Assembly (NCBI GenBank): GCA_023229525.1
Contig: JALNZC010000017.1
Coordinates: 1 to 64,000 of the forward strand
Direction of reading: 5' to 3'
DNA: 64,000 bases
DNA from: Bacteroidales bacterium
GTDB lineage: Bacteria > Bacteroidota > Bacteroidia > Bacteroidales > FEN-979
The notes beneath the pieces are model-generated. The model was given only the letters and a program-made list of their open reading frames with translations. It was not told the DNA's origin and made no database searches. Of this stretch, positions 44,048 through 53,478 are shown in pieces; within the stretch, counting starts at the first letter, position 1, and every line of letters begins with the position of its first letter. Position numbers and translations under genes: made by a program.

Positions 44048-45397
44048 TTAGAAGTCTATTATTCCTATGTAATTTTCAGGGGTAATTCTGTTTAGCTCCT
44101 CTTTGATGTTTTGCGGGACATCCAGGTTATCGATAAATTCACCAAGGTCTTTCCGACTGAATTTTTCTTTACCCCTGGTCAGCTTTTTCAAGACTTCATA
44201 TGGCGCAGGATAATTTTCACGACGCAAGATGGTTTGAATGGCTTCGGAGACAATGACCCAGTTTCTGTCCAGGTCATCATGGATCACTTCTTCATTCAGC
44301 AGCAGTTTATCCAAACCTTTCAGGAGCGATTTATAAGCAATTACGGAATGTGCAATAGGAATCCCGATGTTACGTAAAACCGTTGAATCCGTGAGATCAC
44401 GTTGCAGACGAGAGATGGGGAGTTTGGCAGACAGGTGCTCACAGATCGCATTGGCCAGGCCCAGGTTACCTTCCGAATTTTCAAAATCGATGGGGTTGAC
44501 TTTGTGGGGCATGGTAGAAGAGCCGGTTTCTGTTGATTTTACTTTCTGCTTGAAATAATCCATCGAAATATAAGCCCAAAGATCGCGGTCCAGATCAATC
44601 AAAATATTATTGATCCGTCGGAGATTGTCGAAAAAGGCGGCCAGGTTGTCGTAGTGCTCGATCTGTGTGGTTGTCTGACATCGTTCAAGGCCAAGGGTAT
44701 TGTTGATAAAACGGTTGGCGAATTTCACCCAGTCGATATCGGGAAATGCAACATGATGCGCATTGAAATTTCCTATGGCGCCACCGAATTTTGCTGAGAC
44801 AGGGATGGTTTCCATTAAAGCCAGTTGCATCCCCAGACGTTCTGCAAAAACGTATAACTCCTTGCCGACAGTAGTTGGAGAAGCAGGCTGACCGTGGGTG
44901 TGCGCTAACATCGGGATATTCTTCCACGCTTTGCTTTTCGCATATAATGCCCTGTAAATGTTCTCGAGCAACGGTTCAACAATATCCCTCCAGGCATCAC
45001 GCAGTGCAAGAGGAAAGGCGGAATTATTGATATCCTGTGACGTCAGCGCGAAATGGATAAATTCCCTGTATTCTCCAAACCCCAAACGGTCAAATTGCTC
45101 TTTCAGGAAATATTCAATGGCTTTAACATCGTGGTTAGTCTCCTTTTCGATTTCTTTTACCCTTGATGCTTGCTCCGGATCAAATTTTTCATAGATCGAT
45201 CGCAACTTTGAAAATACCTTTTTATCGATCGACTTAAGTTGCGGAAGCGGAAGCTTGCACAAAGCGATAAAATACTCGACTTCAATAAGAATCCGGTAAC
45301 GGATGATGGCCGATTCGGAAAAATAAGCCGCAAGCGGTTCTGTAAGCTTATGATAGCGCCCATCAACCGGAGAAATAGCATGTAATGAAAAATCCAT
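44048..45397 (-). CDS. purB: Adenylosuccinate lyase
   Basis: Cleaves fumarate from SAICAR and adenylosuccinate in purine synthesis. 449 residues; family signs are ISPVDGRY at the start, TSQDINNSA, THGQPASP (167-174) and the fumarase/lyase signature GSSTMPHKVNP (292-302). Length and motifs follow the E. coli-type enzyme. Its ATG is preceded three bases earlier by three AAATCGT-like heptamers. Confidence 0.97.
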   Translation of the reverse strand: MDFSLHAISPVDGRYHKLTEPLAAYFSESAIIRYRILIEVEYFIALCKLPLPQLKSIDKKVFSKLRSIYEKFDPEQASRVKEIEKETNHDVKAIEYFLKEQFDRLGFGEYREFIHFALTSQDINNSAFPLALRDAWRDIVEPLLENIYRALYAKSKAWKNIPMLAHTHGQPASPTTVGKELYVFAERLGMQLALMETIPVSAKFGGAIGNFNAHHVAFPDIDWVKFANRFINNTLGLERCQTTTQIEHYDNLAAFFDNLRRINNILIDLDRDLWAYISMDYFKQKVKSTETGSSTMPHKVNPIDFENSEGNLGLANAICEHLSAKLPISRLQRDLTDSTVLRNIGIPIAHSVIAYKSLLKGLDKLLLNEEVIHDDLDRNWVIVSEAIQTILRRENYPAPYEVLKKLTRGKEKFSRKDLGEFIDNLDVPQNIKEELNRITPENYIGIIDF

Positions 45398-45400
45398 ATT

Positions 45401-45504
45401 ACGATTTACAATTTACGATTTATCCGGCATCCATTTCCAACATCCTTCGTCCTTCGCCCTTCGTCCTTCGTCTTTCGTCTTTCGTCTTTCGTCCCTCGTC
45501 CATC
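45401..45504 (-). repeat. Heptanucleotide arrays upstream of purB
   Basis: Next to the purB ATG (minus strand) lie AAATCGT, AAATTGT, AAATCGT (45401-45421). Further up, after a poorly matching stretch, plus-strand units ATCCTTC, GTCCTTC, GCCCTTC, GTCTTTC and others continue in seven-base steps (45442-45504). Two unit families thus share one array between purB and the hydrolase gene. Confidence 0.85.
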
Positions 45505-45526
45505 AAATTTACAAAATTCCTGCATA

Positions 45527-46969
45527 CTATCTGCCCAGGGTTTTTTTAATCCAATCGCCGATAACTTCCAGTGCTTTTGGGGCCATGGTCTCCTCAATTT
45601 TTGAATATTCCTCCGGACTGCCTGTTGTGGCTGTCTGGAACAAATGATTTAATCCGGGCAGTTCAATGATCGTATATTTCGGATTACCCCCAAATATCAA
45701 CGCTTTTTCGATGGCTTGCAGATTTTCAGCCGGTGGTACCTGTAAATCCAGACTGCCGTTGATAGCCAAAATATCACATTTCACTTTCGACAGGTACTCC
45801 TCAGGATTCAGGGTCAGGAAGCACCGGAACCATAGCGAAGTTAGGGATTGTATCTGAAGGTTGAGTTCATCTTCACTCAACCGGTGAAAACTCGTATCAC
45901 TTGAATTCTTTTTCTCAAAACGGGCAACCAGATCACGGATTTTGTCTTCTGCCTTTTTATTGTCGGGATTTTTTTTCAGAACCCCAAATATATCCTTACT
46001 GAGTTTTTGTTGTTCCATTATCGATTCATCACTTTCCCCTTTATTTTTCTCGATCAGTGCCGATTGAAGAAGAAGGATCTGTTCTCCGACAAGACCGGGA
46101 CCGGCCATCAAGATGATAAAGTTAACATCAGATCGTTGCGATGCGACAATAGGCGCGATCAGCCCCCCTTCACTATGGCCGATCAGGCCGACTTTCAACG
46201 AATCGATTTCTTTGCGCTTCTTTATAAAATCCAGGGCGGCTTCGGCATCAGTTGCAAAATCCAGAGTGGTGGCCGATTTAAAACTTCCTTTCGATTTCCC
46301 TATTCCGCGATCGTCATATCGAAGAACTGCCATTCCCTTGCGTATAAGGTAATCGGAAAGTACGAGGAAAGGTTTATGTCCCATCAACTCGTCATCCCTG
46401 TTCTGAGGACCCGAACCGGTTATGAGGATAGCAGCAGGAAACGGACCGTTCCCCTTGGGCAAAGTCAATGTACCGGAAAGTTCAATCCCGGCGGATGGAT
46501 TTTGAAAGACCACCTCTTCCTGCAGGTATGGCAACGGAGGTCTGGGTTCCTGGGGACGGGTACTTCCGATTTTTTTCTCCGATTTTGTAAAAGTCACAGG
46601 AAGAGAAACAGTCAATTGTTTCCAGATTCCGGTCATTGAAGCCAATCCTTCTTTGATGACACCGCTGAATTTTCCCCTTAGACGGCTCGATTCAACGATT
46701 AGCGAATCACCGGTGAAGTTTACTTTACTGGTTGGAATGTCCTTTACCCCCTGATCCGGACTATCGAAGGTAACAATTGCGCTATCAGCGGAATTGAAGG
46801 AAATATTCATCACCAATCTGAGTTCTATGTTCCTTAACTTCAGAGGCCCGACCCAGGATCCTTCCAGCTTTTTCAGGGCTGCATTATCCTGGCCCAGGTT
46901 GATCAAGGGGAAAGCCATAATCAATAGCACAGTCATAATCTGACTAAAAATCAGGCAATTTTTTTTCAT
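45527..46969 (-). CDS. Exported alpha/beta hydrolase
   Basis: 480 residues with a signal peptide (AFPLINLGQ). Residues 30-130 form a beta-rich N-terminal domain seen in many Bacteroidota hydrolases of this type. The hydrolase domain has YDDRGIGKS, nucleophile Ser266 in GHSEGG, and later NGSLDLQVPP with the Asp and GLNHLFQ with the His. Substrate unknown; esterase or peptidase-like. The upstream space contains no clear promoter. Confidence 0.88.
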   Translation of the reverse strand: MKKNCLIFSQIMTVLLIMAFPLINLGQDNAALKKLEGSWVGPLKLRNIELRLVMNISFNSADSAIVTFDSPDQGVKDIPTSKVNFTGDSLIVESSRLRGKFSGVIKEGLASMTGIWKQLTVSLPVTFTKSEKKIGSTRPQEPRPPLPYLQEEVVFQNPSAGIELSGTLTLPKGNGPFPAAILITGSGPQNRDDELMGHKPFLVLSDYLIRKGMAVLRYDDRGIGKSKGSFKSATTLDFATDAEAALDFIKKRKEIDSLKVGLIGHSEGGLIAPIVASQRSDVNFIILMAGPGLVGEQILLLQSALIEKNKGESDESIMEQQKLSKDIFGVLKKNPDNKKAEDKIRDLVARFEKKNSSDTSFHRLSEDELNLQIQSLTSLWFRCFLTLNPEEYLSKVKCDILAINGSLDLQVPPAENLQAIEKALIFGGNPKYTIIELPGLNHLFQTATTGSPEEYSKIEETMAPKALEVIGDWIKKTLGR

Positions 46970-47015
46970 ATCATTATATTTTACCCTTTTAACCTGTTTT
47001 AATCTGTATACCTGG

Positions 47016-47864
47016 TTACCTGTGTACTATTGTTTTCGCAAAGCTGTTCGAATAGGCAGCAAAGAATCCGATACCTCCATGATCGATGTTGCCTTTAACA
47101 TTTGCCGGTGGTCCGGAAAAGAAGGGTATATTCAATCCCGATTGCTGAACCTGCATAATAAAATTATAATATTCTTCCGTAATACCCGACATCTGTAAAA
47201 TAATGGTATCTCCCGGGTTGATGGTCTCCCATTTATGTGCGTTATTCAAATAGATAACATCTACGCCATTCATATAACTGCCATTGTAAAATTTGTCGTC
47301 GGAAACTACCTTTTTCGTGATGGTATCAGTAAGAAGTTTCCCGTTACGATACAGGTTGAAAAGGTAATAGTTGACCTCATTCCCGGGTTCCTGTGCCCAG
47401 AGTTTTATCTTCCAAATCCCTTCCTTGCCCCAATCCGGTTCGAACACGGTCCCGATCGAGTCGAGATGGGTCACGTGGTTAAGCTTGCAAATGGCATCAA
47501 AAGCAGATTCGCCCGAAATTGGTTCGGACAGGTCAATGTGAAGAGTATAGGTCTTATCCTTTTTCCCGACAAAGGTAGAATCCGTTGAGTAAATACCTGA
47601 AATTCCTGGTTTTGTCTCAGCCAAAGGGAAAATATTTTCCCCATCGGATAGAAAAACACTGGCACGGGTGACAGGCGGGACCGGTTCATTAAAGAAATAA
47701 TCCGCTGTCTTGGTCAGTCTGATCTGGTACGTAGCGGTATCCGATGCAATATTTCCATCCACTACCAGTCGAGTATAAGTGCTGTCGAGGTTGACATTGA
47801 TTTTTTCGGTACATGCTGCAATCAGCATTGAAACCACGACTATATGACGAAATTTTTTAATCAT
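47016..47864 (-). CDS. DUF4249-family lipoprotein
   Basis: 282 residues. Signal with lipobox (VVSMLIAACTEK, Cys18), then the beta-rich DUF4249 pattern (TRLVVDGNIASDTATYQIRL, ASVFLSDGENIFPL, GIYSTDSTFVG). Such genes are regularly paired with a TonB-dependent receptor; here the start overlaps the receptor gene by eight bases. The family role is unknown, presumably ligand binding beside the receptor. Confidence 0.9.
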   Translation of the reverse strand: MIKKFRHIVVVSMLIAACTEKINVNLDSTYTRLVVDGNIASDTATYQIRLTKTADYFFNEPVPPVTRASVFLSDGENIFPLAETKPGISGIYSTDSTFVGKKDKTYTLHIDLSEPISGESAFDAICKLNHVTHLDSIGTVFEPDWGKEGIWKIKLWAQEPGNEVNYYLFNLYRNGKLLTDTITKKVVSDDKFYNGSYMNGVDVIYLNNAHKWETINPGDTIILQMSGITEEYYNFIMQVQQSGLNIPFFSGPPANVKGNIDHGGIGFFAAYSNSFAKTIVHR

Positions 47865-50232
47865 TGTTGAAGTGAAAATTAAAAGTCACCGATGGAATGA
47901 TGCCAAATAGATAAACCTTTTCAGCGTAAGTTACATTGGGATTTTCATTGTCCTGAACAAAATTGATCGACCAGGTATTATGCCGGTTATAAAGATTATA
48001 AACGGAGAAATTGAGATCCCAGTTGAACTTTCGTCCGGGTTTTTGTTTGCCGGAAAAGGTGACCGAAAGGTCGAGCCGGTGATAATCCTGGTACCGGTAT
48101 TGATTCCGGTCGGAATAGATGGATACGATCTTGCCACCGATTTCAGCACGCCCGGTCGGAAAAGTCACGGGCGCCCCGGTGGCATAAACCCATGTTGCTC
48201 CAATTGACCAACGCTTACCGAGAATATAATTGAGCACTACCGAAACGCTGTTGGGTTTATCATAAGGTGCCGGATAGGGGTTACCGTCATTTATCCCGTT
48301 GATCTGGCGAAAAGATCTTGACCATGTATAACTTACCCAACCATTTAACCGCTCCTCATTCAAGCGTACCAGAATTTCAACTCCATATGACCAGCCTTTA
48401 CCATTCCGGATCTCGCCTTCAAGTTTATTATTGAGGATCAGGTTTGCAAAATCTTTAAAATCGATCACATTATTCATCCATTTATAATACCCTTCTATCG
48501 AGGTTTCAATAGTATTATGTCTGAAATTCCGGAAATAGCCTGCTGCAATCTGGTCGGCAATCTGGGGTTTGACATTTGGGCTTGCAGCAAACCAGATGTC
48601 GAGCGGGGTACCGACCGTAGAATTTTGTGCCAATTGAAGATACTGGTAAGTACGGGCGTAACTGGCTTTTATCGAATGTTTGGCATTAAAATCGTACAGC
48701 AAACCCAAACGAGGTTCCCAACCGTAATAGGTTTGATAAACCGTTCCGGCTTTATAAATCGTGGAATCAATTGCTTTGTAAGAACTGTCGAAATGAAATA
48801 CCGTACCGGGACCGGTATTTTGAAACATAGAAAGCCTCAAACCATATTTTACTGTGAAATGTTCCCCGATACGTTGTTCATTGCTTCCATATATTCCCGT
48901 TTCAAAAGCATAGTTATTTGGTACTTTTACCTCGTTGATCACCGTCTGGGCGCCAATGCCCTTAGCCTGACCCGGGTAAAACATGTGGTAAACGACAGAT
49001 GCACCGAATTTAATGGTGTTTTTTGTATTCAGATAATAACTAAAATCGCCTTTTATCCCAAGGTCACGCAAATTTGAATTCCACTCAAATGAATTGTTGT
49101 TTCCATCCGGTGTGCCCAGGAAGTAGCTGTAATTGCTGTAAATGAATGAAAAATTCGAAAAAAGTTGTTTGGAAAAGAGATGGTTCCACCGGAAAGTACC
49201 GGTTTCATTTCCCCAGTTCATACGGGCAAAACCATTACTAAAAACGTCCCGGCCAAAATACCCGGATAAAAAAATCTGGTTATTTTCATTGATCCTGTAA
49301 TTGACTTTGGCATTGAGGTCATAAAAATAGAGTTTGTTGTTTTGGAGCGCCTTATCGGACGACAACGGCAGAAACAGGTCGGCATAGGTGCGACGTCCTG
49401 AAATAATAAAGGAGCTCCGGTCCTTCTGAATGGGACCCTCAACGGTTAACCGGCTGGCAATGATGCCGATTCCCCCGTTGATCTCATATTTTTTTGAGTT
49501 CCCTTCATTCATTCGTATATCAAGTACCGACGAGAGCCTTCCTCCATAGTTGGCCGGAATATCCCCTTTATAAAGTTTTACGTCTTTGATGGCATCGTTA
49601 TTGAAAACTGAAAAAAATCCCATCAGGTGTGAGGCATTGTAAACCGTAGCTTCATCCAATAAGATCAGGTTCTGATCCGGGGATCCACCCCTTACGCTGA
49701 ATCCGCTTGAACCTTCTCCTACCGACTGAACCCCGGGAAGCAGCTGAATGGCCTTGATCACATCCACTTCGCCCATCAGCGCCGGAATCCTCTGGATGGT
49801 TTTAATATCCATTCTGAAAGTGCTCATTTCAGGTTTAACCACGTTCCGGTCATTTTTTTCACTGGTGATCTCCACTTCCTTCAGTTGCTGCTGATATGGC
49901 TCCAATTCAAATGAAAGGGCTATATTCATGGTAAGTATAATGACCTGCTCATGCGTTTTATATCCTATATATGAGAAAACCAGGGTATAATTGCCCTCGT
50001 CTAAAGTAAGGGAATAGTTGCCATAAACATCACTGACCGCACCGGTTTTCAGTTCCCTGATGAAAACTGTAGCTCCGACCAATGCCTCCCCATTTGTTTT
50101 GTCCGTGATTTTCCCACTGATGGTATAATGCTTGTTTTTATCTCCCTGATTTCCTGATACTGTAAATGTGGAAGAGAATATGAAAAGAAAAAGGAAAAGG
50201 AAAAGGAAAAGAAGGTGTTTTGACTGTATCAT
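47857..50232 (-). CDS. TonB-dependent receptor with carboxypeptidase-like N-terminal domain
   Basis: 791 residues, outer membrane. A signal peptide made of Leu-Phe repeats (residues 7-20) is followed by a carboxypeptidase-regulatory-like domain (about 35-115: GKITDKTNGEALVGATVFI), a plug (VIKAIQLLPGVQSVGEG, FSVRGGSPDQNLILLDEATV) and a 22-strand-type barrel ending IIPSVTFNFHF. It is smaller than SusC proteins and has no SusD; its partner is the DUF4249 lipoprotein. Substrate unknown. Confidence 0.94.
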   Translation of the reverse strand: MIQSKHLLFLFLFLFLFIFSSTFTVSGNQGDKNKHYTISGKITDKTNGEALVGATVFIRELKTGAVSDVYGNYSLTLDEGNYTLVFSYIGYKTHEQVIILTMNIALSFELEPYQQQLKEVEITSEKNDRNVVKPEMSTFRMDIKTIQRIPALMGEVDVIKAIQLLPGVQSVGEGSSGFSVRGGSPDQNLILLDEATVYNASHLMGFFSVFNNDAIKDVKLYKGDIPANYGGRLSSVLDIRMNEGNSKKYEINGGIGIIASRLTVEGPIQKDRSSFIISGRRTYADLFLPLSSDKALQNNKLYFYDLNAKVNYRINENNQIFLSGYFGRDVFSNGFARMNWGNETGTFRWNHLFSKQLFSNFSFIYSNYSYFLGTPDGNNNSFEWNSNLRDLGIKGDFSYYLNTKNTIKFGASVVYHMFYPGQAKGIGAQTVINEVKVPNNYAFETGIYGSNEQRIGEHFTVKYGLRLSMFQNTGPGTVFHFDSSYKAIDSTIYKAGTVYQTYYGWEPRLGLLYDFNAKHSIKASYARTYQYLQLAQNSTVGTPLDIWFAASPNVKPQIADQIAAGYFRNFRHNTIETSIEGYYKWMNNVIDFKDFANLILNNKLEGEIRNGKGWSYGVEILVRLNEERLNGWVSYTWSRSFRQINGINDGNPYPAPYDKPNSVSVVLNYILGKRWSIGATWVYATGAPVTFPTGRAEIGGKIVSIYSDRNQYRYQDYHRLDLSVTFSGKQKPGRKFNWDLNFSVYNLYNRHNTWSINFVQDNENPNVTYAEKVYLFGIIPSVTFNFHFNND
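50186..50213 (-). repeat. Hexanucleotide repeat in the TonB receptor signal peptide
   Basis: On the plus strand about four copies of AAGGAA-type units; on the coding strand TTCCTT, encoding alternating Leu and Phe in the hydrophobic core. Unit changes would lengthen or shorten the signal by two residues without breaking the frame. Confidence 0.7.
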
Positions 50233-50252
50233 CCGTATTTATCGTGTTGAGA

Positions 50253-50816
50253 TTATTTCCGGATGATCCGGAATTCACCGTTTTCATTGAGTTTAATGAT
50301 TCTTGATGGTTTTACTTCATGAAGTTCATCCAGAGATGGATCAACAATATAATCAACTCCTTTAATGATTTCCTGACTGATTTTTTTAAAGATGAGGGGA
50401 GGTCGCGCACCTGCAATGTTGGCAGATGTAGATACGATGGGTTTACCGAATTCCCGGATCAAGCGGCGGCAAAATTCATTTTTTACAATACGGATGGCAA
50501 TAGATTGATCGCTGGCTAAAACATTTGGGGCCAGGTTTTTTGACTGGGGATAGATGATGGTCAGGGGCCTGTCCACATAGTTGATGAGGTCATGGGCAAT
50601 TTCAGGAACTACAAGGACATATTCCTCCAGCCGGTTAGCGTCATCAAGCAGGATGATCAGACTTTTGCTCTCCATCCTCTTTTTTAACCGATAAACCTTT
50701 TCCACTGCCAGCGGATTGGTCGCATCACAACCAATTCCCCAGATCGTGTCGGTGGGATAAAGAATGGTCCCACCTGCACTTAGAACTTTCAGGCAATGTT
50801 CAATTTCCCGTTGCAT
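50253..50816 (-). CDS. tsaC: L-threonylcarbamoyladenylate synthase (YrdC/Sua5 family)
   Basis: Makes threonylcarbamoyl-AMP from threonine, bicarbonate and ATP for the t6A37 modification of tRNAs. 187 residues, a YrdC domain without the extra Sua5 domain. Motifs: GGTILYPTDTIWGIGCDAT, the KxR-type KKRMESK, PLTIIYP, SIAIRIV and GKPIVSTSANIAG. The gene is upstream of the TonB receptor on the same strand (20-base gap). Confidence 0.95.
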   Translation of the reverse strand: MQREIEHCLKVLSAGGTILYPTDTIWGIGCDATNPLAVEKVYRLKKRMESKSLIILLDDANRLEEYVLVVPEIAHDLINYVDRPLTIIYPQSKNLAPNVLASDQSIAIRIVKNEFCRRLIREFGKPIVSTSANIAGARPPLIFKKISQEIIKGVDYIVDPSLDELHEVKPSRIIKLNENGEFRIIRK

Positions 50817-50861
50817 GGGTCAATCAGATCTGAATGAATTTGAATTTTCAGGAATAACGTA

Positions 50862-50869
50862 CAAAGTTA
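50862..50869 (-). promoter_or_regulatory. -7 promoter element of tsaC
   Basis: CAAAGTTA reads TAACTTTG on the minus strand, 45 bases before the ATG at 50816. Confidence 0.4.
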
Positions 50870-50920
50870 GGAACAAATTGCTTAACCTCACTGCCTGTTT
50901 ATAAATTGACAGGAGACCTT

Positions 50921-51904
50921 TCACAAACGATTGATAAGCAGTTCACCCGGAATGGTGATTGCACATTTGAAATGTTTTTCCGGACATTCGCTGTATCCGT
51001 GTAAACCACAGGGCCGGCAAGGGAGTTTTTCTGGAACCTCTACTACCTCAGCATTATCCGATAATGGACCAAAACCAAATTCCGGCACGGTCGAACAATA
51101 AATGACTGTGACCGGGGCATTTACTGCGGAAGCAAGGTGCATAGGTGCGGAATCATTAGTGAAATTCATGCGGGCATATTGCATTAAAGCTGCAGATTGA
51201 AGGAAGGATAATTGACCGCAAAGGTTAATGGTGGCCGGATGACCGGAACGCAGGCGGATATCTTCACAAAGCGCATGATCATTGTGTGCACCCAGCAGGT
51301 AAATGGCTTTATCAGCCGGAATGTGGTTTATCAGTTCAATCCATTTTTCAGCAGGAAATTGCTTGGTGAACCAAAGTGAAGCCGGGGAGAGAGTATAATA
51401 GGGTCGGGTCTTGTAAGGTTCAACCTTTTGGTGATCTTCCTTTGAGGGATATAGTCGGGGCAAATAACGGTGAGGATCCGGGAACTCTTCGATCAGCGCA
51501 AGGTTCCGGTCAACTTCATGTACCCCTTCACCGATGCGGTGTCTGATCTTCCGGGTAAACAGGAATGACATGGGATTTTTATCGAATCCTGTTTTTATCT
51601 GTGCTCTGGAAAACGCGGTCATCAGACCGGTCAAGAGAAAGCGTTGGACATTCACTACCAGATCATACCGTGTAGACCATACCCGGTGCATCAGTTTATC
51701 GAAATTCATATAAGACCGGTACTTTTTATCCCAAACCAACACCTCGTGTAAGAACGGATGATCCTGGAAAAGGTTTTCATTGCCTTTTTTCACAAGAAAA
51801 TCGATGGCTGCTTCCGGAAAAACATGATGCAGTTTTTCCACTAATGGTGTGGCCAGAATAACATCTCCAATAGATGCGGATTGGATGATCAGGATTTTTT
51901 TCAT
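50921..51904 (-). CDS. Glycosyltransferase family 9 (heptosyltransferase-like)
   Basis: 327 residues of the ADP-heptose:LPS heptosyltransferase family: KILIIQSASIGDVILATPLV at the start, LGAHNDHALCEDI in the middle and FTNDSAPMHLASAVNAPV with the sugar-nucleotide binding His. It probably builds the LPS core. The ATG directly follows the dapD stop with no spacer, so the two genes are co-transcribed. Confidence 0.93.
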   Translation of the reverse strand: MKKILIIQSASIGDVILATPLVEKLHHVFPEAAIDFLVKKGNENLFQDHPFLHEVLVWDKKYRSYMNFDKLMHRVWSTRYDLVVNVQRFLLTGLMTAFSRAQIKTGFDKNPMSFLFTRKIRHRIGEGVHEVDRNLALIEEFPDPHRYLPRLYPSKEDHQKVEPYKTRPYYTLSPASLWFTKQFPAEKWIELINHIPADKAIYLLGAHNDHALCEDIRLRSGHPATINLCGQLSFLQSAALMQYARMNFTNDSAPMHLASAVNAPVTVIYCSTVPEFGFGPLSDNAEVVEVPEKLPCRPCGLHGYSECPEKHFKCAITIPGELLINRL

Positions 51905-52723
51905 TTAAATTGGAACATCGAATTCCCTCAATGCCTGGTTGAGTGAGGTTTTTAAATCGGTGGAGGCTTTCCGTTTGCCGATAATCAGCGCACAGGGAAC
52001 CGAATAAGTGCCGGAAGGGAAGGATTTCGGTACGGCGCCAGGGATCACAACCGAACCTGGCGGGACATACCCTTTATGTAAAACAGGTTGTTCCCCTGAA
52101 ACATCGATAATTTTTGTTGATCCGGTAATTACGACATTTGCACCCAGAACGGACTCCCGGCCGATGCGAACCCCTTCCACCACCACACAACGCGAACCGA
52201 GGAAACAATGATCCTCCACGATCACCGGGGCAGCCTGAACCGGTTCCAGTACACCACCGATCCCGACTCCTCCGCTGAGATGTACATTTTTTCCGATCTG
52301 CGCACAGGAACCGACCGTTGCCCATGTATCGATCATCGTACCGGAATCAACATACGCACCGATATTGACATACGATGGCATCATGATCACACCCCGCGAC
52401 AGATATGAACCATACCGGGCAATGGCATGAGGAACTACCCGCACACCCTGTTTTTCATGGTTTGTTTTCAAAGGAATTTTATCGTAGAAAAGAAAGGGAC
52501 CGATCTCGGTCACTTCCAACTGACGTATCGGAAAATAAAGGATCACCGCTTTTTTGATCCATTCATTAACAAACCATACTTCATCCTTTTGTTCAGCGAC
52601 GCGAAGCAAACCCTCATCCAGCTGCCGTATGACCTCTCCAATCGCATCCCGGGTCTCCGATAGCGTCAATAACGTCCGGTCATCCCAGGCAGATTCTATG
52701 AGTTCTCTGATTGTTGTTGCCAT
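51905..52723 (-). CDS. dapD: 2,3,4,5-tetrahydropyridine-2,6-dicarboxylate N-succinyltransferase
   Basis: Succinylase-branch step of lysine/diaminopimelate synthesis. 272 residues from the ATG at 52723 (MATTIRELIESAWDDR); a longer in-frame reading to 52849 is encoded by heptanucleotide repeats and is rejected. The left-handed beta-helix hexapeptides (GTMIDTWATVGSCAQIG, GGVGIGGVLEPVQAAPV, ENHCFLG-like EDHCFLGSR) are clear. Length matches the family. Confidence 0.96.
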   Translation of the reverse strand: MATTIRELIESAWDDRTLLTLSETRDAIGEVIRQLDEGLLRVAEQKDEVWFVNEWIKKAVILYFPIRQLEVTEIGPFLFYDKIPLKTNHEKQGVRVVPHAIARYGSYLSRGVIMMPSYVNIGAYVDSGTMIDTWATVGSCAQIGKNVHLSGGVGIGGVLEPVQAAPVIVEDHCFLGSRCVVVEGVRIGRESVLGANVVITGSTKIIDVSGEQPVLHKGYVPPGSVVIPGAVPKSFPSGTYSVPCALIIGKRKASTDLKTSLNQALREFDVPI

Positions 52724-52733
52724 TTTTTTAATG

Positions 52734-52930
52734 GGTGCAGGGTCGCTTCGCCCCGATAAAAGCTCGCTTCGCTCGCGATGCAGGATGCTGGATGCTGGAT
52801 CTAAGATCCAAGATCCAAAATCCAGGATACTTAATATCCCACATCCCAATTCCAGCCTTCTTTATCCTTTATCCTTTCGTCCTTCGTCTATCGTCCTTCG
52901 TCCTTCGTCTATCGTCCTTCGTCCTTCTCC
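52734..52930 (+). repeat. Composite heptanucleotide array with GC-rich insert and change of unit family
   Basis: GGGTGCA, then a 35-base segment with GGTCGCTTCGCCCC and GCTCGCTTCGCTCG (52741-52775), then a run of seven-base steps to 52930: GGATGCT, GGATCTA, AGATCCA, AAATCCA, GGATACT, then TTTATCC and CTTCGTC/TATCGTC units. The period is kept almost without break (one 8-base step at 52853-52860) while the unit sequence changes completely. It lies between the divergent dapD and ruvX. Confidence 0.88.
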
Positions 52931-52983
52931 TACCTCTTACTTTTTCATTCTGCTTCAAAATTAGTTAAAATTTCAAATCTTCG

Positions 52984-52991
52984 TAACTTTG
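52984..52991 (+). promoter_or_regulatory. -7 promoter element of ruvX
   Basis: TAACTTTG matches TAnnTTTG and ends 16 bases before the ATG at 53008. Confidence 0.5.
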
Positions 52992-53007
52992 CACCGAATT
53001 TGGAATT

Positions 53008-53418
53008 ATGGGTAGGATCTTAGCCATTGATTACGGGCAAAAACGGACAGGGATTGCAGTGACGGATGAACTGCAAATCATTGCCACGGGTTTGATCACG
53101 GTTCAAACTCATGGCTTGATCGATTTTCTAAAGGATTATGTTAACCAAAACAAGGTGGATTGTTTTGTGGTTGGTGAACCGCGACAGATGAACAATACAC
53201 CCTCGCAATCTTCTGTTTATATCGAACCTTTTGTGAAAAAACTGGGAATGATCTTCCCGGGGATCCCGGTAAAACGGATCGACGAACGATTTACTTCACT
53301 GATGGCCACACGCGCCATACGTGAATCAGGTGCAAAAAAGAAAACCCGTCAGGACAAAGCCTTGGTAGACACCGTAAGTGCAACAATAATCCTTCAATCA
53401 TACCTTGAAATGAAATGA
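53008..53418 (+). CDS. ruvX: Putative pre-16S rRNA nuclease / Holliday junction resolvase-like protein
   Basis: 136 residues, YqgF family with an RNase H-like fold. Catalytic Asp in ILAIDYGQKRTGIAV, Glu in the VGEPRQMNN region, and the RIDERFTS and DKALVDTVSATIILQSYL motifs are present. In E. coli the protein acts in 16S rRNA 5' maturation. def follows 60 bases later on the same strand. Confidence 0.95.
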   Translation: MGRILAIDYGQKRTGIAVTDELQIIATGLITVQTHGLIDFLKDYVNQNKVDCFVVGEPRQMNNTPSQSSVYIEPFVKKLGMIFPGIPVKRIDERFTSLMATRAIRESGAKKKTRQDKALVDTVSATIILQSYLEMK

Positions 53419-53450
53419 ACATCAACCGTAAAGCACTGACTTTTACTCGA

Positions 53451-53478
53451 AAATCCAAAATCTAAAATCGTAAATCTC
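53451..53478 (+). repeat. Four AAATCNN heptamers abutting the def start
   Basis: AAATCCA, AAATCTA, AAATCGT and AAATCTC end at 53478, and the def ATG begins at 53479. No Shine-Dalgarno site is present, so the A-rich repeat itself forms the translation initiation region. Confidence 0.85.

Noticed and set aside
43746..44051. Open frame encoding repeated RIQDTGY residues on the plus strand
   Set aside because: It is a translation of the GGATACA array antisense to the GT2 gene, not a protein-coding gene.
52724..52849. Longer dapD reading frame with 42 extra N-terminal residues
   Set aside because: The extension is encoded by heptanucleotide repeats and the GC-rich insert; family alignment starts at the ATG at 52723.
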